Below, one piece after another: positions 15,299 through 24,104 of a stretch of DNA of 64,000 nt. This stretch comes from Halobaculum limi (GTDB taxonomy: Archaea > Halobacteriota > Halobacteria > Halobacteriales > Haloferacaceae), in assembly GCF_029490015.1 (NCBI RefSeq), contig NZ_CP120468.1:806001-870000 (forward strand). The letters run 5' to 3'. The first letter of the stretch is position 1, and the number at the start of each line of letters is the position of its first letter. The notes under the pieces are model-generated. The model was not told the origin of the DNA, did not search any database, and worked only from the letters and a program-made list of their open reading frames with translations. The position numbers and the translations under genes were made by a program.

Positions 15299-17017
15299 TC
15301 AGTCGTCTGCAGTCGCGGATGCTGTGGCGACCTCGGCGTCGGCAGCGAGGTCGGGGACCGTCACGGTCACCTCGGTCCCGTCGCCGTCGGCCTCGACGAT
15401 TGTCAGTTCGCCGTCTGCCATATCCGTTCCCCACGCGATCAGCCACAGTCCCAAGCCGCTGCCGTGGTCGAGCGCCGTCTCCGTCCCCCGTTCGAGCACT
15501 GCCTGTTCGTGGGCTTCGATCCCGGGACCGTTGTCACGAACTCGCACGCGAACGTGGCCGTCGGTAGCGACGGCCGAGACCGCGACGTGCGGGTCGGCGG
15601 CGGTGTTGTGTTCGGCGGCGTTCTCGATGACGTTCTCGTAGACCGCGGTGAGCACCGGCGAGACCCTCGCGCCGTCCACGTCGATGTCGATGTCGTACTC
15701 GACGTCCGGATACCGCGTTCGCACCGCGTCGACGGCCTCGGCGACCACCGCAGTCGCCTGGATCGGGGTCTTGGGGTTGCGCCCGTGTTCGAAGACGTCG
15801 ATGGCGTCGCGGGCCTTGTCGCTGATCGATTCGATACGCAGCGCACCCTCTTTCACCGCGCTGATGCGCTCGGTGTCGCCGTTGTCCGCGAGGTCGGCGT
15901 GGCCGTAGATGAGGTTCGTCTCCGTGCGGATGTTGTGTCGGAGGACGCGATTGAGTACCTCCAGGCGTTGTTGGCGACGGAGGTGGTCGCTCACGTCGTG
16001 AAAGGAGATGACGCGGCCGAGCGAGCGGCCGTGAAAGTCCGTCACCGCGGTCACGTTGGCGTCGAACTGCCGTTTGTGGATCCCTTCTCCCTCCGCGAGA
16101 TGTCGTGAGGCCCGTCCCTCCTCGGGGAGTCGATCGTAGTTGGGGATGACCTCCGCGGCGGGGCGACCGAGCGCTTCGCGACTCGACACCGACAGCACTG
16201 CGGTCGCCTCCTCGTTCATGTCGACGACGTAGTCGTGGCGGTCGATGACGACCGCACCCTCGCGCATCCGCTCGAAGACGAGGCGTCGTGCCCGGTGGTT
16301 GGCGGAGGGACTCGTCCCGAGCAGTCGAAACCGCGTGATAGCACCGAGGTACGCGACACCGGAGACGGTGAAAAACACCGGCGTCGGGTCGAGGCCGGGC
16401 ACCGGCACTGCGCCGGCGAGAAACAGCGCGTTGCTCGCCCACGGGGCCATCGTCCCGACGAGTAAGCCGAGACTTTGCCCGCGAAACGGGAGCGCGTCGC
16501 TGCGGACCAGTCCCAGCAGCGGAATCGACCCGAACAGGCCGAGCAGGTAGGTGTAGCCCGCAATCACCCAGTACCAGGGGCCGCCGGTACGCTGGAGCAC
16601 TTGGATGCTCCCTTCAGTCGTAATCGTCGAGTTGACGTACAACAGTTCGTGATAGTTGTCGGTCAGCGCCAAGACGACCGTGATGGCCGGAACGACGAGC
16701 AACAACGCGATGTACTTCGGTTGGACGTAGCGATTCCGGCCGGTGTACTCGAGTGCGAACAGAAACCACGCGACGGGGATGACGACGACGCCGACCCACT
16801 GGATATCCGAGTAGAACACCTTGGCGGCGAGCGAGTCCGCACGTAGTTCGAAGACGAAGAACACGGACCACCACACCTGTCCGGCGAGCATCGCTGCCAG
16901 CGGAACCGCCCCCGGTTCCGGACGCTCGCGCCACGCGAGGAGGGCAGCCGTCATCCCCACGACGATGGTGACGAACATCACCGCGGCGAGTGTGCCGGAC
17001 GGGAACACGTACACCAT
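15299..17017 (-). CDS. Sensor histidine kinase with N-terminal 7TM domain and PAS domain
   Basis: 572 residues. Seven hydrophobic helices span residues about 8-228 (7TM histidine-kinase N-terminal region). A PAS domain follows (about 245-345, with REGAVVIDRHDYVVDMNEEA). The dimerisation helix carries the phospho-acceptor His361 (LRHNIRTETNLI, the archaeal H-box style). The ATPase domain has the N-box (ENVIENAAEHN, about 461-471), G1 box DNGPGI (495-500) and G2 GSGLGLWL. It should autophosphorylate in response to a membrane or intramembrane signal and pass phosphate to a response regulator not encoded nearby. A UbiA gene is immediately upstream on the same strand (60-bp gap). Confidence 0.9.
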   Translation of the reverse strand: MVYVFPSGTLAAVMFVTIVVGMTAALLAWRERPEPGAVPLAAMLAGQVWWSVFFVFELRADSLAAKVFYSDIQWVGVVVIPVAWFLFALEYTGRNRYVQPKYIALLLVVPAITVVLALTDNYHELLYVNSTITTEGSIQVLQRTGGPWYWVIAGYTYLLGLFGSIPLLGLVRSDALPFRGQSLGLLVGTMAPWASNALFLAGAVPVPGLDPTPVFFTVSGVAYLGAITRFRLLGTSPSANHRARRLVFERMREGAVVIDRHDYVVDMNEEATAVLSVSSREALGRPAAEVIPNYDRLPEEGRASRHLAEGEGIHKRQFDANVTAVTDFHGRSLGRVISFHDVSDHLRRQQRLEVLNRVLRHNIRTETNLIYGHADLADNGDTERISAVKEGALRIESISDKARDAIDVFEHGRNPKTPIQATAVVAEAVDAVRTRYPDVEYDIDIDVDGARVSPVLTAVYENVIENAAEHNTAADPHVAVSAVATDGHVRVRVRDNGPGIEAHEQAVLERGTETALDHGSGLGLWLIAWGTDMADGELTIVEADGDGTEVTVTVPDLAADAEVATASATADD

Positions 17018-17077
17018 CGTTCTCGGGAGCGGGGTAATAAATTACACCCTCAGAAACCCCGGTTTTTGTCGGCCTGC

Positions 17078-18010
17078 TCAAACGATCGCGACCGAACAGA
17101 GGATCGCGCCGACGACCACGACGTACTCACACTCCGACGCCAGCGATAGGAGGTCGTTGTCGACACGACCGAGGAGACCAGTCACGACCAGCGAGTAGCA
17201 CAGTCCAAGGCCCAACGTCGCCGTCAACACGACCGAGAAGTGGCCGGTGTAGGCAGCCACGCCGACGACGGCGGCGGTGAGGAGGTCGACGCCGTACAGC
17301 GCACGACGCGTCGCCGGCACGCCGAATTTGACCGGGAGCGTCGCCACGTCGATGGCGCGGTCGGCCTCGATGTCGCCGACGTTGGGAATCTCCGTGTCGA
17401 CGAACGACCGCAGGAAGAAGTACGCGAACACCGCGAGGGTCGCCGGCGTCACTGACGCGTCCGCGAACGCGACCGGCAGGGCGGTGAGCGTGATGGCCCA
17501 CGCGAGGGCGACGACCGCCGAGTTGACCACGAGGACGTCTTTCAACCGGCGAATGCGCGACCCGATGTCGGGCATCCAGTCGGCGGCGTACGCGACCCAG
17601 AACGCCCCTGGAAGCAGCGTCACCGCAAACGCGGCGATACCGCCGAGGACGGAGATGGCGACGGCGAGTCCGTACGACACCGACGCCAACACGTACAACA
17701 CGTTCCGATGCCGCCGGACGAACGCCGACCGTTCGGGGTCGGAGACGGCGTCCGTCTCCACGTCGGCGACGCGGTCGTTCGTGTACACCGCGAACGTCAC
17801 TAACCCGACGACGACCGGTGCGAGACTCGGTTCCAGCGACAACAGCGTCATCGCGATCGCGACCTCGGCCATCGCGATGACCGCGAGATACGCGGAACTG
17901 TACACCAGAACGTTTCCGGCACGCTCCCCGTTTCGTGTGAACCACTCGACAGTGCGGTCCATCACCCCGTCCGACTCGACCCCTGACGCGTACTTCGATT
18001 CGTGTGGCAT
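17078..18010 (-). CDS. UbiA family prenyltransferase
   Basis: 310 residues with about nine transmembrane helices. Both UbiA Asp motifs are present: first NDRVADVETD (residues about 98-107) and second DTEIPNVGDIEADRAIDVATLPVKFG (about 210-235), which bind Mg-prenyl diphosphate. Known for the family: transfer of a polyprenyl chain to an acceptor such as a quinone ring, glycerophospholipid or carotenoid end. No acceptor-pathway gene is next to it, so the product (menaquinone, archaeol lipid or C50 carotenoid) is unresolved. The start is ATG 18010. The upstream region to about 18180 is unusually AT-rich for this genome and probably holds its promoter. Confidence 0.85.
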   Translation of the reverse strand: MPHESKYASGVESDGVMDRTVEWFTRNGERAGNVLVYSSAYLAVIAMAEVAIAMTLLSLEPSLAPVVVGLVTFAVYTNDRVADVETDAVSDPERSAFVRRHRNVLYVLASVSYGLAVAISVLGGIAAFAVTLLPGAFWVAYAADWMPDIGSRIRRLKDVLVVNSAVVALAWAITLTALPVAFADASVTPATLAVFAYFFLRSFVDTEIPNVGDIEADRAIDVATLPVKFGVPATRRALYGVDLLTAAVVGVAAYTGHFSVVLTATLGLGLCYSLVVTGLLGRVDNDLLSLASECEYVVVVGAILCSVAIV

Positions 18011-18054
18011 GTGTGTTCGGTGTATGTCACGATTACCTCGTCGACATACGATAT

Positions 18055-18180
18055 TTCAGCGCTCACACGGCGAGTATAAAACTTCTTGTATATATAAAAA
18101 TAACGCAGATATATAGATATATGTTGGGAAATTTAGCAATTCCTGTCAGAAGTATAAGCAAATTGGGCCGAACGAGACAA
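18055..18180. promoter_or_regulatory. AT-rich promoter region upstream of the UbiA gene
   Basis: The stretch contains ATATATAAAAATAA and ATATATAGATATATG, by far the most AT-rich sequence in this part of the window. Reading leftward it offers several TATA-like boxes 60-110 bases before the UbiA ATG. No open frame of note is present. Confidence 0.45.
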
Positions 18181-18254
18181 CGTTCGTCGGTGTTACCTGA
18201 CGAGGCGGTGCGTGTGCCGACCGTTATCGGTCACGACGCACGGCGACTCCCATC

Positions 18255-18899
18255 TCACTCGCTGAAGCCGGTTCCAGTGGCGGCGTCGGGCACTTCGTTT
18301 CGGACGACGTCGAGGCCGAGTTCCTCGATGGCGGCCTCCATATGCTCGTCGTCGACGTAGTTCGCGCCCGCGGCGACGCGTTTCGACTGTGCGAGTGCCA
18401 TCACCTCGCCGCGCCGGTCGTCGGGGAGTTCGTACTTGTCGACGACGAGTTCGATGGTCAGACCGTTGTGGTCGCGGGTGTACAGCGAGTGGAACGCCCC
18501 GCGGTCGAACTCGCTGAAGCGGTGACCGTGATCCCGGAGCGACTCCTTGATGTCGGGCAACTCCGCGGCTTCGATGGAGAACGCGAGGTGGTGGACCGCA
18601 CCGATTCCGGGGCGCTGTCCGGGGGCGTTCTCGCGGCCCTCCTCGACGAAGAACGTGATGATGCGACCGTCGCCGCTGTCGAAGAACAGGTGCGTCACCT
18701 CGGGCGCGTCGAGGTTCGGTTGGCGCATCACCAGCGGCATCCCCAACACGTCGCGGTAGAACTTCACCGTCTCCTCCTCGTTGCTTCCGATGAGCGTGAT
18801 GTGGTCGGTGCCCGTCGTCGACAGGAGGCTGTCGGGGTCGTCCGCGGTCACGGGGATGTCCGAGCGGTCCGCCGGAACGTCGCTGTCTTCTGTCGCCAT
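18255..18899 (-). CDS. VOC (glyoxalase/extradiol dioxygenase) superfamily protein
   Basis: 214 residues from ATG 18899. The beta-alpha-beta-beta-beta modules are visible: STTGTDHITLIGSNEEETVKFYRDVLGMPLV, then VHHLAFSIEAAELPDIKESL, and HSLYTRDHNGLTIELVVDKYEL. Metal ligands of the VOC site are His in TDHITL, His in HHLAFS and Glu in IELVVD. The C-terminal 40 residues (MALAQSKRVAAGANYVDDEHMEAAIEEL) are an extra helical tail. It could be a glyoxalase, an epimerase or a ring-cleaving dioxygenase; the sequence does not decide. Confidence 0.8.
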   Translation of the reverse strand: MATEDSDVPADRSDIPVTADDPDSLLSTTGTDHITLIGSNEEETVKFYRDVLGMPLVMRQPNLDAPEVTHLFFDSGDGRIITFFVEEGRENAPGQRPGIGAVHHLAFSIEAAELPDIKESLRDHGHRFSEFDRGAFHSLYTRDHNGLTIELVVDKYELPDDRRGEVMALAQSKRVAAGANYVDDEHMEAAIEELGLDVVRNEVPDAATGTGFSE

Positions 18900-18946
18900 A
18901 CCGGACGTACGTGCGCCGCCCACTTAGCCGCTCGCTGACACCAGTG

Positions 18947-19405
18947 TTACCGGCTCTGGTCGCCGTCACCGCCGGCGTCACTACCGTCTCGTGGGTTGTC
19001 ACTGTCTGTGCCCGATCCGCGACTCACCCCGGTCGCCAGTTCGGTGACCGCGTTCGTGCGGTCGTCGCCGGTGTCACCGACGTCACCGGTGTTCTCGGTT
19101 CCCGACGGCTCGAACAGCGCCACCTTCGTCGGTTCGCGGGCGACTGGCCGATGCTCGACGCCCGCGGGGACGACGAGGAGTTCCCCAGGCGACAGCGTCG
19201 CCGTCGGTTCTTCCCGGAACTCGATGTCGAGTGGACCGCCGTCGACGACCCAGAACAGTTCGTCCGCGTCGGGGTGGCTGTGCCAGACGAACTCGCCGTC
19301 GAGGCGGGCGAGTTTCACCGTCTGTCCGTTCAGTTCTGCCGCCAGTCGCGGCGACCACGTCTCGGTGAACGACTCGAAGCCCTCCGCGAGATTCACGACC
19401 TCCAT
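18947..19405 (-). CDS. Cupin domain protein
   Basis: 152 residues from ATG 19405 (a TTG start at 19432 is also possible). A single cupin barrel: GEFVWHSHPDADELFWVVDG gives the first motif (H-x-H...E) and LSPGELLVVPAGVEHRPVA the second (P-G...H). All four metal ligands (His, His, Glu, His) are present, so it should bind Fe, Mn or Zn. The last 50 residues are a Gly/Asp/Asn-rich acidic tail. Such small cupins often act as isomerases, dioxygenases or metabolite sensors. It is 47 bases upstream of the VOC gene, so the two are probably co-transcribed. Confidence 0.85.
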   Translation of the reverse strand: MEVVNLAEGFESFTETWSPRLAAELNGQTVKLARLDGEFVWHSHPDADELFWVVDGGPLDIEFREEPTATLSPGELLVVPAGVEHRPVAREPTKVALFEPSGTENTGDVGDTGDDRTNAVTELATGVSRGSGTDSDNPRDGSDAGGDGDQSR

Positions 19406-19459
19406 ACGTCGCCGTCGGCCGTCGTCGGACAAAAACCTCCGTTCGTAGGTGGGTAGCGG

Positions 19460-20068
19460 CTACCGCAGGTCCTCGATGAGCGTCTCCGGCACCACCGCAA
19501 GCACCGACTCCGGCGTGGCCGCGACCACTCGCTCGCCGCCGTCGACGAGCGTCCGCCGTCCGACGGTGTACACTGCCGACACGCCAACGAGCGCGGCGAT
19601 AGCCCACTGGCCCGGTCCGTCGAGCGTCGCGAGTGCGGGCAACGCGAGCGCGAGGCCGACCAGGAAGTCCTCGGGTGCGCCGTCGTATCTGATCCATCGG
19701 CGCGGCGCGTGCCACCGCCCACGGAGGTGCTCGTAGACGGCACGGTCGCTGGTCGCCTCCCACGGACGAAGTTCGAGGCCGCCGCCGAGGACGTCCGACA
19801 GCGCGTGCAGCGCCGCCGCGACGAGAAACACGGCTATCGCGAGCGTCACCGGCGACGGCACCGCGGCCGCGAGCGCGACCGCTGCGAGTGCGGCGATGCT
19901 CCCGTACGCGGGGAAGTGGAGGTCCTTCCGGTGGTCGCCCAATAAGTCGAGGTCGGGCGCGATACCGCCCAGCGCCCCGGCGAGGACGACGGGCCCCGCC
20001 TCGGGCACGAGTGCGAGCGTCCCCAACCCGACCAGCACGCCGACGAAGGCGTGCGTCGTCGCCATCAT
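19460..20068 (-). CDS. YdjM/LexA-binding-like membrane metal-dependent hydrolase
   Basis: 202 residues. It starts MMATTHAFVGVLVG, the first motif of the YdjM family (THxxxG), followed by APDLDLLGDHRKDLHF (Asp and His ligands) and LHALSDVLGGG (third motif). There are about five membrane helices. Members are predicted membrane-bound hydrolases of unknown substrate, often phosphatase-like. It is divergent from the TrkA-type gene, sharing about 105 bases of upstream DNA. ATG 20065 is an equally good start. Confidence 0.85.
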   Translation of the reverse strand: MMATTHAFVGVLVGLGTLALVPEAGPVVLAGALGGIAPDLDLLGDHRKDLHFPAYGSIAALAAVALAAAVPSPVTLAIAVFLVAAALHALSDVLGGGLELRPWEATSDRAVYEHLRGRWHAPRRWIRYDGAPEDFLVGLALALPALATLDGPGQWAIAALVGVSAVYTVGRRTLVDGGERVVAATPESVLAVVPETLIEDLR

Positions 20069-20174
20069 AGACTAACGTACGCGATTCGAGAACAAAAGGA
20101 AGACGTGGGTCGTGGTAGCGTGGCCGTCGTTCTGGGCGATACTGCTTTGTGGTATGCCGTAGCATAACAATCGT

Positions 20175-20834
20175 ATGATGATCGTCATCGTTGGGTACGG
20201 CCGTGTCGGTGCCCGAACGGCGAGAGTCCTCGACGAGGAGGGCCACGAAGTGGTCGTTATCGACAACGACCACACCAAAGTCGAACGCGCCAGCGACGCC
20301 GGACTGACCGTGATCGAGGGGAACGGCTCGAATCCCGACCGACTGCGCGAGGCCGGCGTCGCTGACGCCGACGCGGTCGGCGCGATCACCGGCGATCCGA
20401 AACTGAACTTCGAGATCTGTATGGAGGCGAGGGAGATGTCCGACTGTCGGACGGTGATGCGCATCTCGGAGGACTTCCACCAGGAGATATACGACGAGTT
20501 CGAAGCGGCCGTCGACGAGATTATCTACCCCGAACGACTCGGCGCGGCGGGCGCGAAGACGGCGATGCTCGGCGGCAACTTCAACGCCATCGGCGAACTC
20601 ACGGAGCGACTCCAGATATTCACCCTCACCGTCGACGACGACGCGCCCATCCTCGGCGACCGCGTCAACGACCTCTCCATCGAAGGCGGTCGCGTGTACG
20701 CACACGGTCGGGAACGCGAGTCGCTGACGATCCCACTCCCCGGAACGACCGTCGCTGCGGGCGACCGACTGGCCGTTCTCGCGGAGACAGACCGCGTGAC
20801 AGACGTGCGGACGACGCTCTTGGGCGACGCCTGA
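20175..20834 (+). CDS. TrkA-type potassium channel/transport regulator (RCK protein)
   Basis: 219 residues. The Rossmann NAD(H)-binding domain starts MMIVIVGYGRVGARTARVL (G-x-G-x-x-G) with Asp at the end of strand 2 (VVVIDND), giving RCK_N over residues 1-125. RCK_C (TrkA-C) spans about 135-219 (FTLTVDDDAPILGDRVNDL). It is a cytoplasmic gating subunit that senses NAD(H) or nucleotides and controls a Trk/Ktr K+ transporter. No trkH is next to it. K+ homeostasis matters greatly in salt-in haloarchaea. The start could also be the second ATG at 20178. Confidence 0.9.
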   Translation: MMIVIVGYGRVGARTARVLDEEGHEVVVIDNDHTKVERASDAGLTVIEGNGSNPDRLREAGVADADAVGAITGDPKLNFEICMEAREMSDCRTVMRISEDFHQEIYDEFEAAVDEIIYPERLGAAGAKTAMLGGNFNAIGELTERLQIFTLTVDDDAPILGDRVNDLSIEGGRVYAHGRERESLTIPLPGTTVAAGDRLAVLAETDRVTDVRTTLLGDA

Positions 20835-20919
20835 CGAGTTCTATCGCGGGTGGCGGACCCACTCGACGATCGACATTCGACGACCGCGCCGAGCGCCGTC
20901 GCTATGGTGGGATACTGTG

Positions 20920-21083
20920 TGGGGAAAGAACAGGGCCGGTGTGGCCCTGACAGGCGTGTGGGGGAACGCGTGCCTGTGACGCGGGTCGCGTGACGTGTGG
21001 TGTGCCGGGCGCGCGAAACGGAGCGCCACCGTCGCGGGCGTCCCCGTCGACGGCGACTGTACGTGGGTGTGCCCCTGCGCCCA
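20920..21083 (-). ncRNA. Candidate leftward small RNA (structured gap after the TrkA gene)
   Basis: On the minus strand, TTTATAT (21112-21106) is a good haloarchaeal TATA box, predicting a start near 21083. The sequence to its left is rich in dyads, including ACAGGC/GCCTGT (20950-20955 with 20972-20977), and ends in a 7-bp hairpin CAGGGCC/GGCCCTG (20931-20937 with 20943-20949) followed by TTCTTTCCCC, a terminator-like end for leftward transcription. No supported protein frame is present. The exact ends are guesses. Confidence 0.3.
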
Positions 21084-21117
21084 CTCGACGGCATCAACGG
21101 ACGAAATATAAAGACTC

Positions 21118-21142
21118 GTCAGACGCTGGTCGTCCGTCTGAC
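21118..21142. repeat. 8-bp perfect inverted repeat in the TrkA-DHDPS gap
   Basis: GTCAGACG at 21118-21125 and CGTCTGAC at 21135-21142 are exact complements around 9 bases. The dyad lies just right of the TATA element at 21106-21112 and could be an operator or hairpin. The rest of the gap (20835-21236) holds no supported gene. Confidence 0.45.
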
Positions 21143-21236
21143 GCCCGTATGACCGCGTTTTCGTGTGATCCACTCTCGTGATTTCTGTCGATCAGATGAT
21201 GGGAATGCTCTTGTCTCGCGGCGGTGACCTCCGGGT

Positions 21237-22118
21237 ATGCACGGCACCGGACCGCCGCTCGTCACGCCGTTCGACGCGGACGGCGACCTCGACGAGACGG
21301 CGCTGCGCGGACTGGTTGCGTGGGTCGAAGACCGCGGCGTCGACTTCCTCGTCCCCTGTGGGTCGAACAGCGAGGCCGAACTGATGACCGCCGAGGAGCG
21401 CGCCCGAACGGTCGAAGTCGTCGCCGACGCCGCCTCCGTCCCGGTGCTCGCCGGAACCGGAAGCCCCGGCCTGCGGGAGACGTTGGAAGCCACCGACGCC
21501 GCGGCCGACGCGGGCGCCGACGCTGCGCTCGTCGTCACGCCGTTCTACTACGGGCACGACCAGGAGACGCTGGAAGCGTACTACACCGAGGTCGCAGATG
21601 CGGCCGAGATTCCGGTGTACCTCTACTCGGTGCCCGCCTACACCGACACGAAACTCGCGCCCGACACCATCGGTCGTCTCGCGCGACACCCGAACATCGG
21701 CGGGATGAAAGACTCCTCGGGTGACATCCAGTCGTTCCAACGCATCGAGGCCCGCACCGCAGACGCCGACTTCGACCTGATGGTCGGATCGGGCGGCGTC
21801 CTCGCGCAGGCACTCGCGGCGGGCGGCACCGGCGGCGTCCTCGCGCTGGCGAACATCGCGCCCGAGGCGACGACGGCCATCTACGAGGCGCACGAGGCGG
21901 GCGACGACGCCCGTGCCCGCGAGTTGACGGCCGCCTGCGTCGAACTCAACTACGCCGTCACCGGCGGCTACAGCGTCCCTGGCCTGAAGTACGCGATGCG
22001 CCAGCGAGACGCACCGGCCGGCCACGTTCGGTCGCCACACCGCCCCGCAGACGCCGAGGCGACCGCCGCACTCGACGACCTCCTCGCGGACCTCGAGGAG
22101 TTACTGGCCGGCCTCTGA
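21237..22118 (+). CDS. Dihydrodipicolinate synthase (DHDPS) family aldolase
   Basis: 293 residues, a (beta/alpha)8 lyase. Family motifs: GTGPPLVTPFDADGDLD, VPCGSNSEAELMTAEER (the GTTGE-type phosphate/keto-acid site, here CGSNSE), PVYLYSVPAYTDTKL (Tyr of the active site), and IGGMKDSSGD with the Schiff-base Lys in GMKDS. It could be DapA itself (lysine/diaminopimelate), but the changed GTTGES motif and the absence of dapB beside it leave open a 2-keto-3-deoxy-sugar-acid aldolase. Its last 18 bases overlap the end of the convergent ModE-like gene. Confidence 0.8.
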   Translation: MHGTGPPLVTPFDADGDLDETALRGLVAWVEDRGVDFLVPCGSNSEAELMTAEERARTVEVVADAASVPVLAGTGSPGLRETLEATDAAADAGADAALVVTPFYYGHDQETLEAYYTEVADAAEIPVYLYSVPAYTDTKLAPDTIGRLARHPNIGGMKDSSGDIQSFQRIEARTADADFDLMVGSGGVLAQALAAGGTGGVLALANIAPEATTAIYEAHEAGDDARARELTAACVELNYAVTGGYSVPGLKYAMRQRDAPAGHVRSPHRPADAEATAALDDLLADLEELLAGL

Positions 22119-22880
22119 GGAATCGTCCGCGTCGGCCGCGGTGCCGACCGCCCGCGTCGCAGTCGCTTTGAACGACGCGACGACCTCGCTCCCCTCGCGG
22201 AGGCCGAGTCGCTCTGCACTGTCGACCGTCACGAGCGCCGTCAGCGGGTCGTTCACGCCAACGTCGACGCGAACTTCGACGACGGCGTCGCCGCGGTCGA
22301 CGCCCGTCGCCACGCCCGTACACCGATTTCTCGCGCTCGTCGCGTCCGGCGACGGCGTCTCCGCAGGGTCGTGGAGTGTCACCGCGTCCGCGCGGACGCT
22401 CACCTGCACACGCTCGCCCGAATTCGGACCGGGGTCGCCGACCGCCAGCGCTCGGAGCGTTCCAGCGTCGGTGTCGACGACAGCGAGTTCGCCGTCGCGG
22501 TCGACGACGCGCCCGGCCAGCACGGACTCCGTCGCGCCCGCGGTGCCCGCGAGCGCCGCGGTCAGTCGGTCGAACCGCGCGAGCAACGCCCGTGCGGTCG
22601 GCGTCAACTCGCTTCCGCCGCCGTCCGCGCCGCCGCGGCGACGTTCCACGAGGTCGCCGAACGCCGCCTCCAGCGTCTCCAACCGCGATAGCGCTCGTGC
22701 CCGCGACCGGCCCAACTCGCTGGCCGCACCGCTGACCGACCCCGTCGCGGCGACCGTCCGGAGCAATGCGGCGTCGCGGCCGTCGAACGTCACGCCGTCG
22801 GCGGTCAGACTCGCCTCGAACGTCGCGGTTCCCTCGTCTCCCTCGCTCGGCGTCGACGCCGTCCCGTGCTCCCGGTCCAT
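22101..22880 (-). CDS. ModE-like molybdate-responsive regulator (HTH plus two TOBE/Mop domains)
   Basis: 259 residues. The winged HTH (about residues 28-95, DAALLRTVAATGSVSGAASELGRSRARALSRLETLEAAFG) follows the LysR-like fold of ModE. Two Mop/TOBE oxyanion-binding domains follow: about 125-165 (LAGRVVDRDGELAVVDTDAG) and 190-245 (NRCTGVATGVDRGDAVVEVRV). Known for the family: molybdate or tungstate binding by the Mop domains switches DNA binding. It is divergent from the wtpABC operon with only 63 bases between start codons, so it almost certainly controls that operon and itself. Confidence 0.85.
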   Translation of the reverse strand: MDREHGTASTPSEGDEGTATFEASLTADGVTFDGRDAALLRTVAATGSVSGAASELGRSRARALSRLETLEAAFGDLVERRRGGADGGGSELTPTARALLARFDRLTAALAGTAGATESVLAGRVVDRDGELAVVDTDAGTLRALAVGDPGPNSGERVQVSVRADAVTLHDPAETPSPDATSARNRCTGVATGVDRGDAVVEVRVDVGVNDPLTALVTVDSAERLGLREGSEVVASFKATATRAVGTAADADDSSEAGQ

Positions 22881-22943
22881 CGTTTGAGCGTTCGACGACC
22901 GCCTCCAAAACGGTTATGTGCTGGCCGGCACTCCGATGTATCT
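22881..22943. promoter_or_regulatory. Shared divergent control region of the ModE-like gene and wtpA
   Basis: Only 63 bases separate the two start codons, so both promoters and any operator must overlap. AAAACGGTTATGTG near 22906-22919 is the most AT-rich part and may contain the wtpA TATA element. Confidence 0.4.
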
Positions 22944-24053
22944 ATGACGAAACAACGATCGGATGGCACGCCTCGGGCAGTGAACCGGCGGTCGTTCCTG
23001 GCGGCGACGGGCGCGAGTGCGGCGGCGCTTGGGTTGGCTGGCTGTATGGGATCGGGCGGTGGCGGCTCTGAGACGGGGTCCGGTGGCGGTGGGTCGGGTG
23101 GATCGAGCGGGTCCGACGACACGTCCGGGTCCGGCGGGTCGTCGCTGGAGGACTCGATGACCATCTTCCACGCGGGCAGTCTCGCGCCGCCGTTCTCGGA
23201 GGCGGAACCCGGCTTCGAGGAGGAGTACGGCGTCGACGTGACCCGCGAGGCGCAGGGGTCGGTCGCCTCGACGCAGAAGATCACCCAGCAGGGTCGCTCG
23301 GCGGACGTCCTCGGCACCTCCGACTTCCGCCTCATCCGCAACCGTATCCTCCCCGACTTCGGCGACTGGTACGCCATCTTCACGACGAACTCGATGTCGA
23401 TCCAGTACCGCGAGGACTCCCCCGGCGCCGACGACATCTCGGCGGACAACTGGTGGGAGGTGCTCACCCGCGACGACGTCACCATCGGTCACTCCGACCC
23501 GGCGGTCGACCCCGGCGGCTACCGTGCGGTGATGACCCAACAACTCGGCGCCGAGGAGTTCGACGGCGAGCGCCTCTACGACGACGCGACGTACCAGCAA
23601 CTCCGCGAGAACTCGGTCGTCCCGACGGGCACCGAGACGAATTTAGAGGGCCAGTTGGAGTCGGGGGAACTCGACTACGTGTTCTACTACCAGTCCATCT
23701 CCGCGAGTTCGGGCCTCCCGTACGTTGACCTCCAACCGGAGGTCGACCTCTCGCAAGCGAGCAGCGAGTACGCTGAACACTACGCGAAGGCGGAAGTCGA
23801 GACGGACTCGGGGACGTTCACGGGCGCGCCTATCGCCTACGGCATCACGGTGCCGGGCGTCGCGGAGTCGCCCAACGCGGGCGCGAAGTGGGTGGAGTAC
23901 TTCGCGACCGACGCCGGACGGCAGGTACTGACCGACCTCGGTCTCGTCCCGGTCGACCCCATCGTCGTCCCCGCCGCCAGCGAGGACGCCGTCCCGGACA
24001 ACGTCCTCGACGTCGCGAGCGCACAGGACACGCTCGGACCGCTCGAACTGTAA
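22944..24053 (+). CDS. wtpA: Tungstate/molybdate ABC transporter substrate-binding lipoprotein
   Basis: 369 residues from ATG 22944. The Tat lipoprotein signal NRRSFLAATGASAAALGLAGC ends in a lipobox; a long Gly/Ser linker (residues about 38-75) tethers the binding domain. The mature domain begins MTIFHAGSLAPPFSEAEPGF and contains QGSVASTQKITQQGRSADVLGTSDF, the pattern of WtpA/ModA binding proteins. The WtpA branch is preferred over classical ModA because of the AGSL and DVLGTSDFRLI forms. It captures the oxyanion outside the cell and delivers it to the permease encoded 51 bases downstream. Confidence 0.88.
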   Translation: MTKQRSDGTPRAVNRRSFLAATGASAAALGLAGCMGSGGGGSETGSGGGGSGGSSGSDDTSGSGGSSLEDSMTIFHAGSLAPPFSEAEPGFEEEYGVDVTREAQGSVASTQKITQQGRSADVLGTSDFRLIRNRILPDFGDWYAIFTTNSMSIQYREDSPGADDISADNWWEVLTRDDVTIGHSDPAVDPGGYRAVMTQQLGAEEFDGERLYDDATYQQLRENSVVPTGTETNLEGQLESGELDYVFYYQSISASSGLPYVDLQPEVDLSQASSEYAEHYAKAEVETDSGTFTGAPIAYGITVPGVAESPNAGAKWVEYFATDAGRQVLTDLGLVPVDPIVVPAASEDAVPDNVLDVASAQDTLGPLEL

Positions 24054-24104
24054 CCGGGGCGTCGACCGGAGCGTTCTCAATGCACGACACCGACACCCAG
24101 TACG

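Noticed and set aside
20841-21173. 110-residue leftward frame in the TrkA-DHDPS gap
   Set aside because: It spans the TATA box and dyads, is His/Thr/Arg-rich and has no homologue pattern. A small RNA is the better reading.
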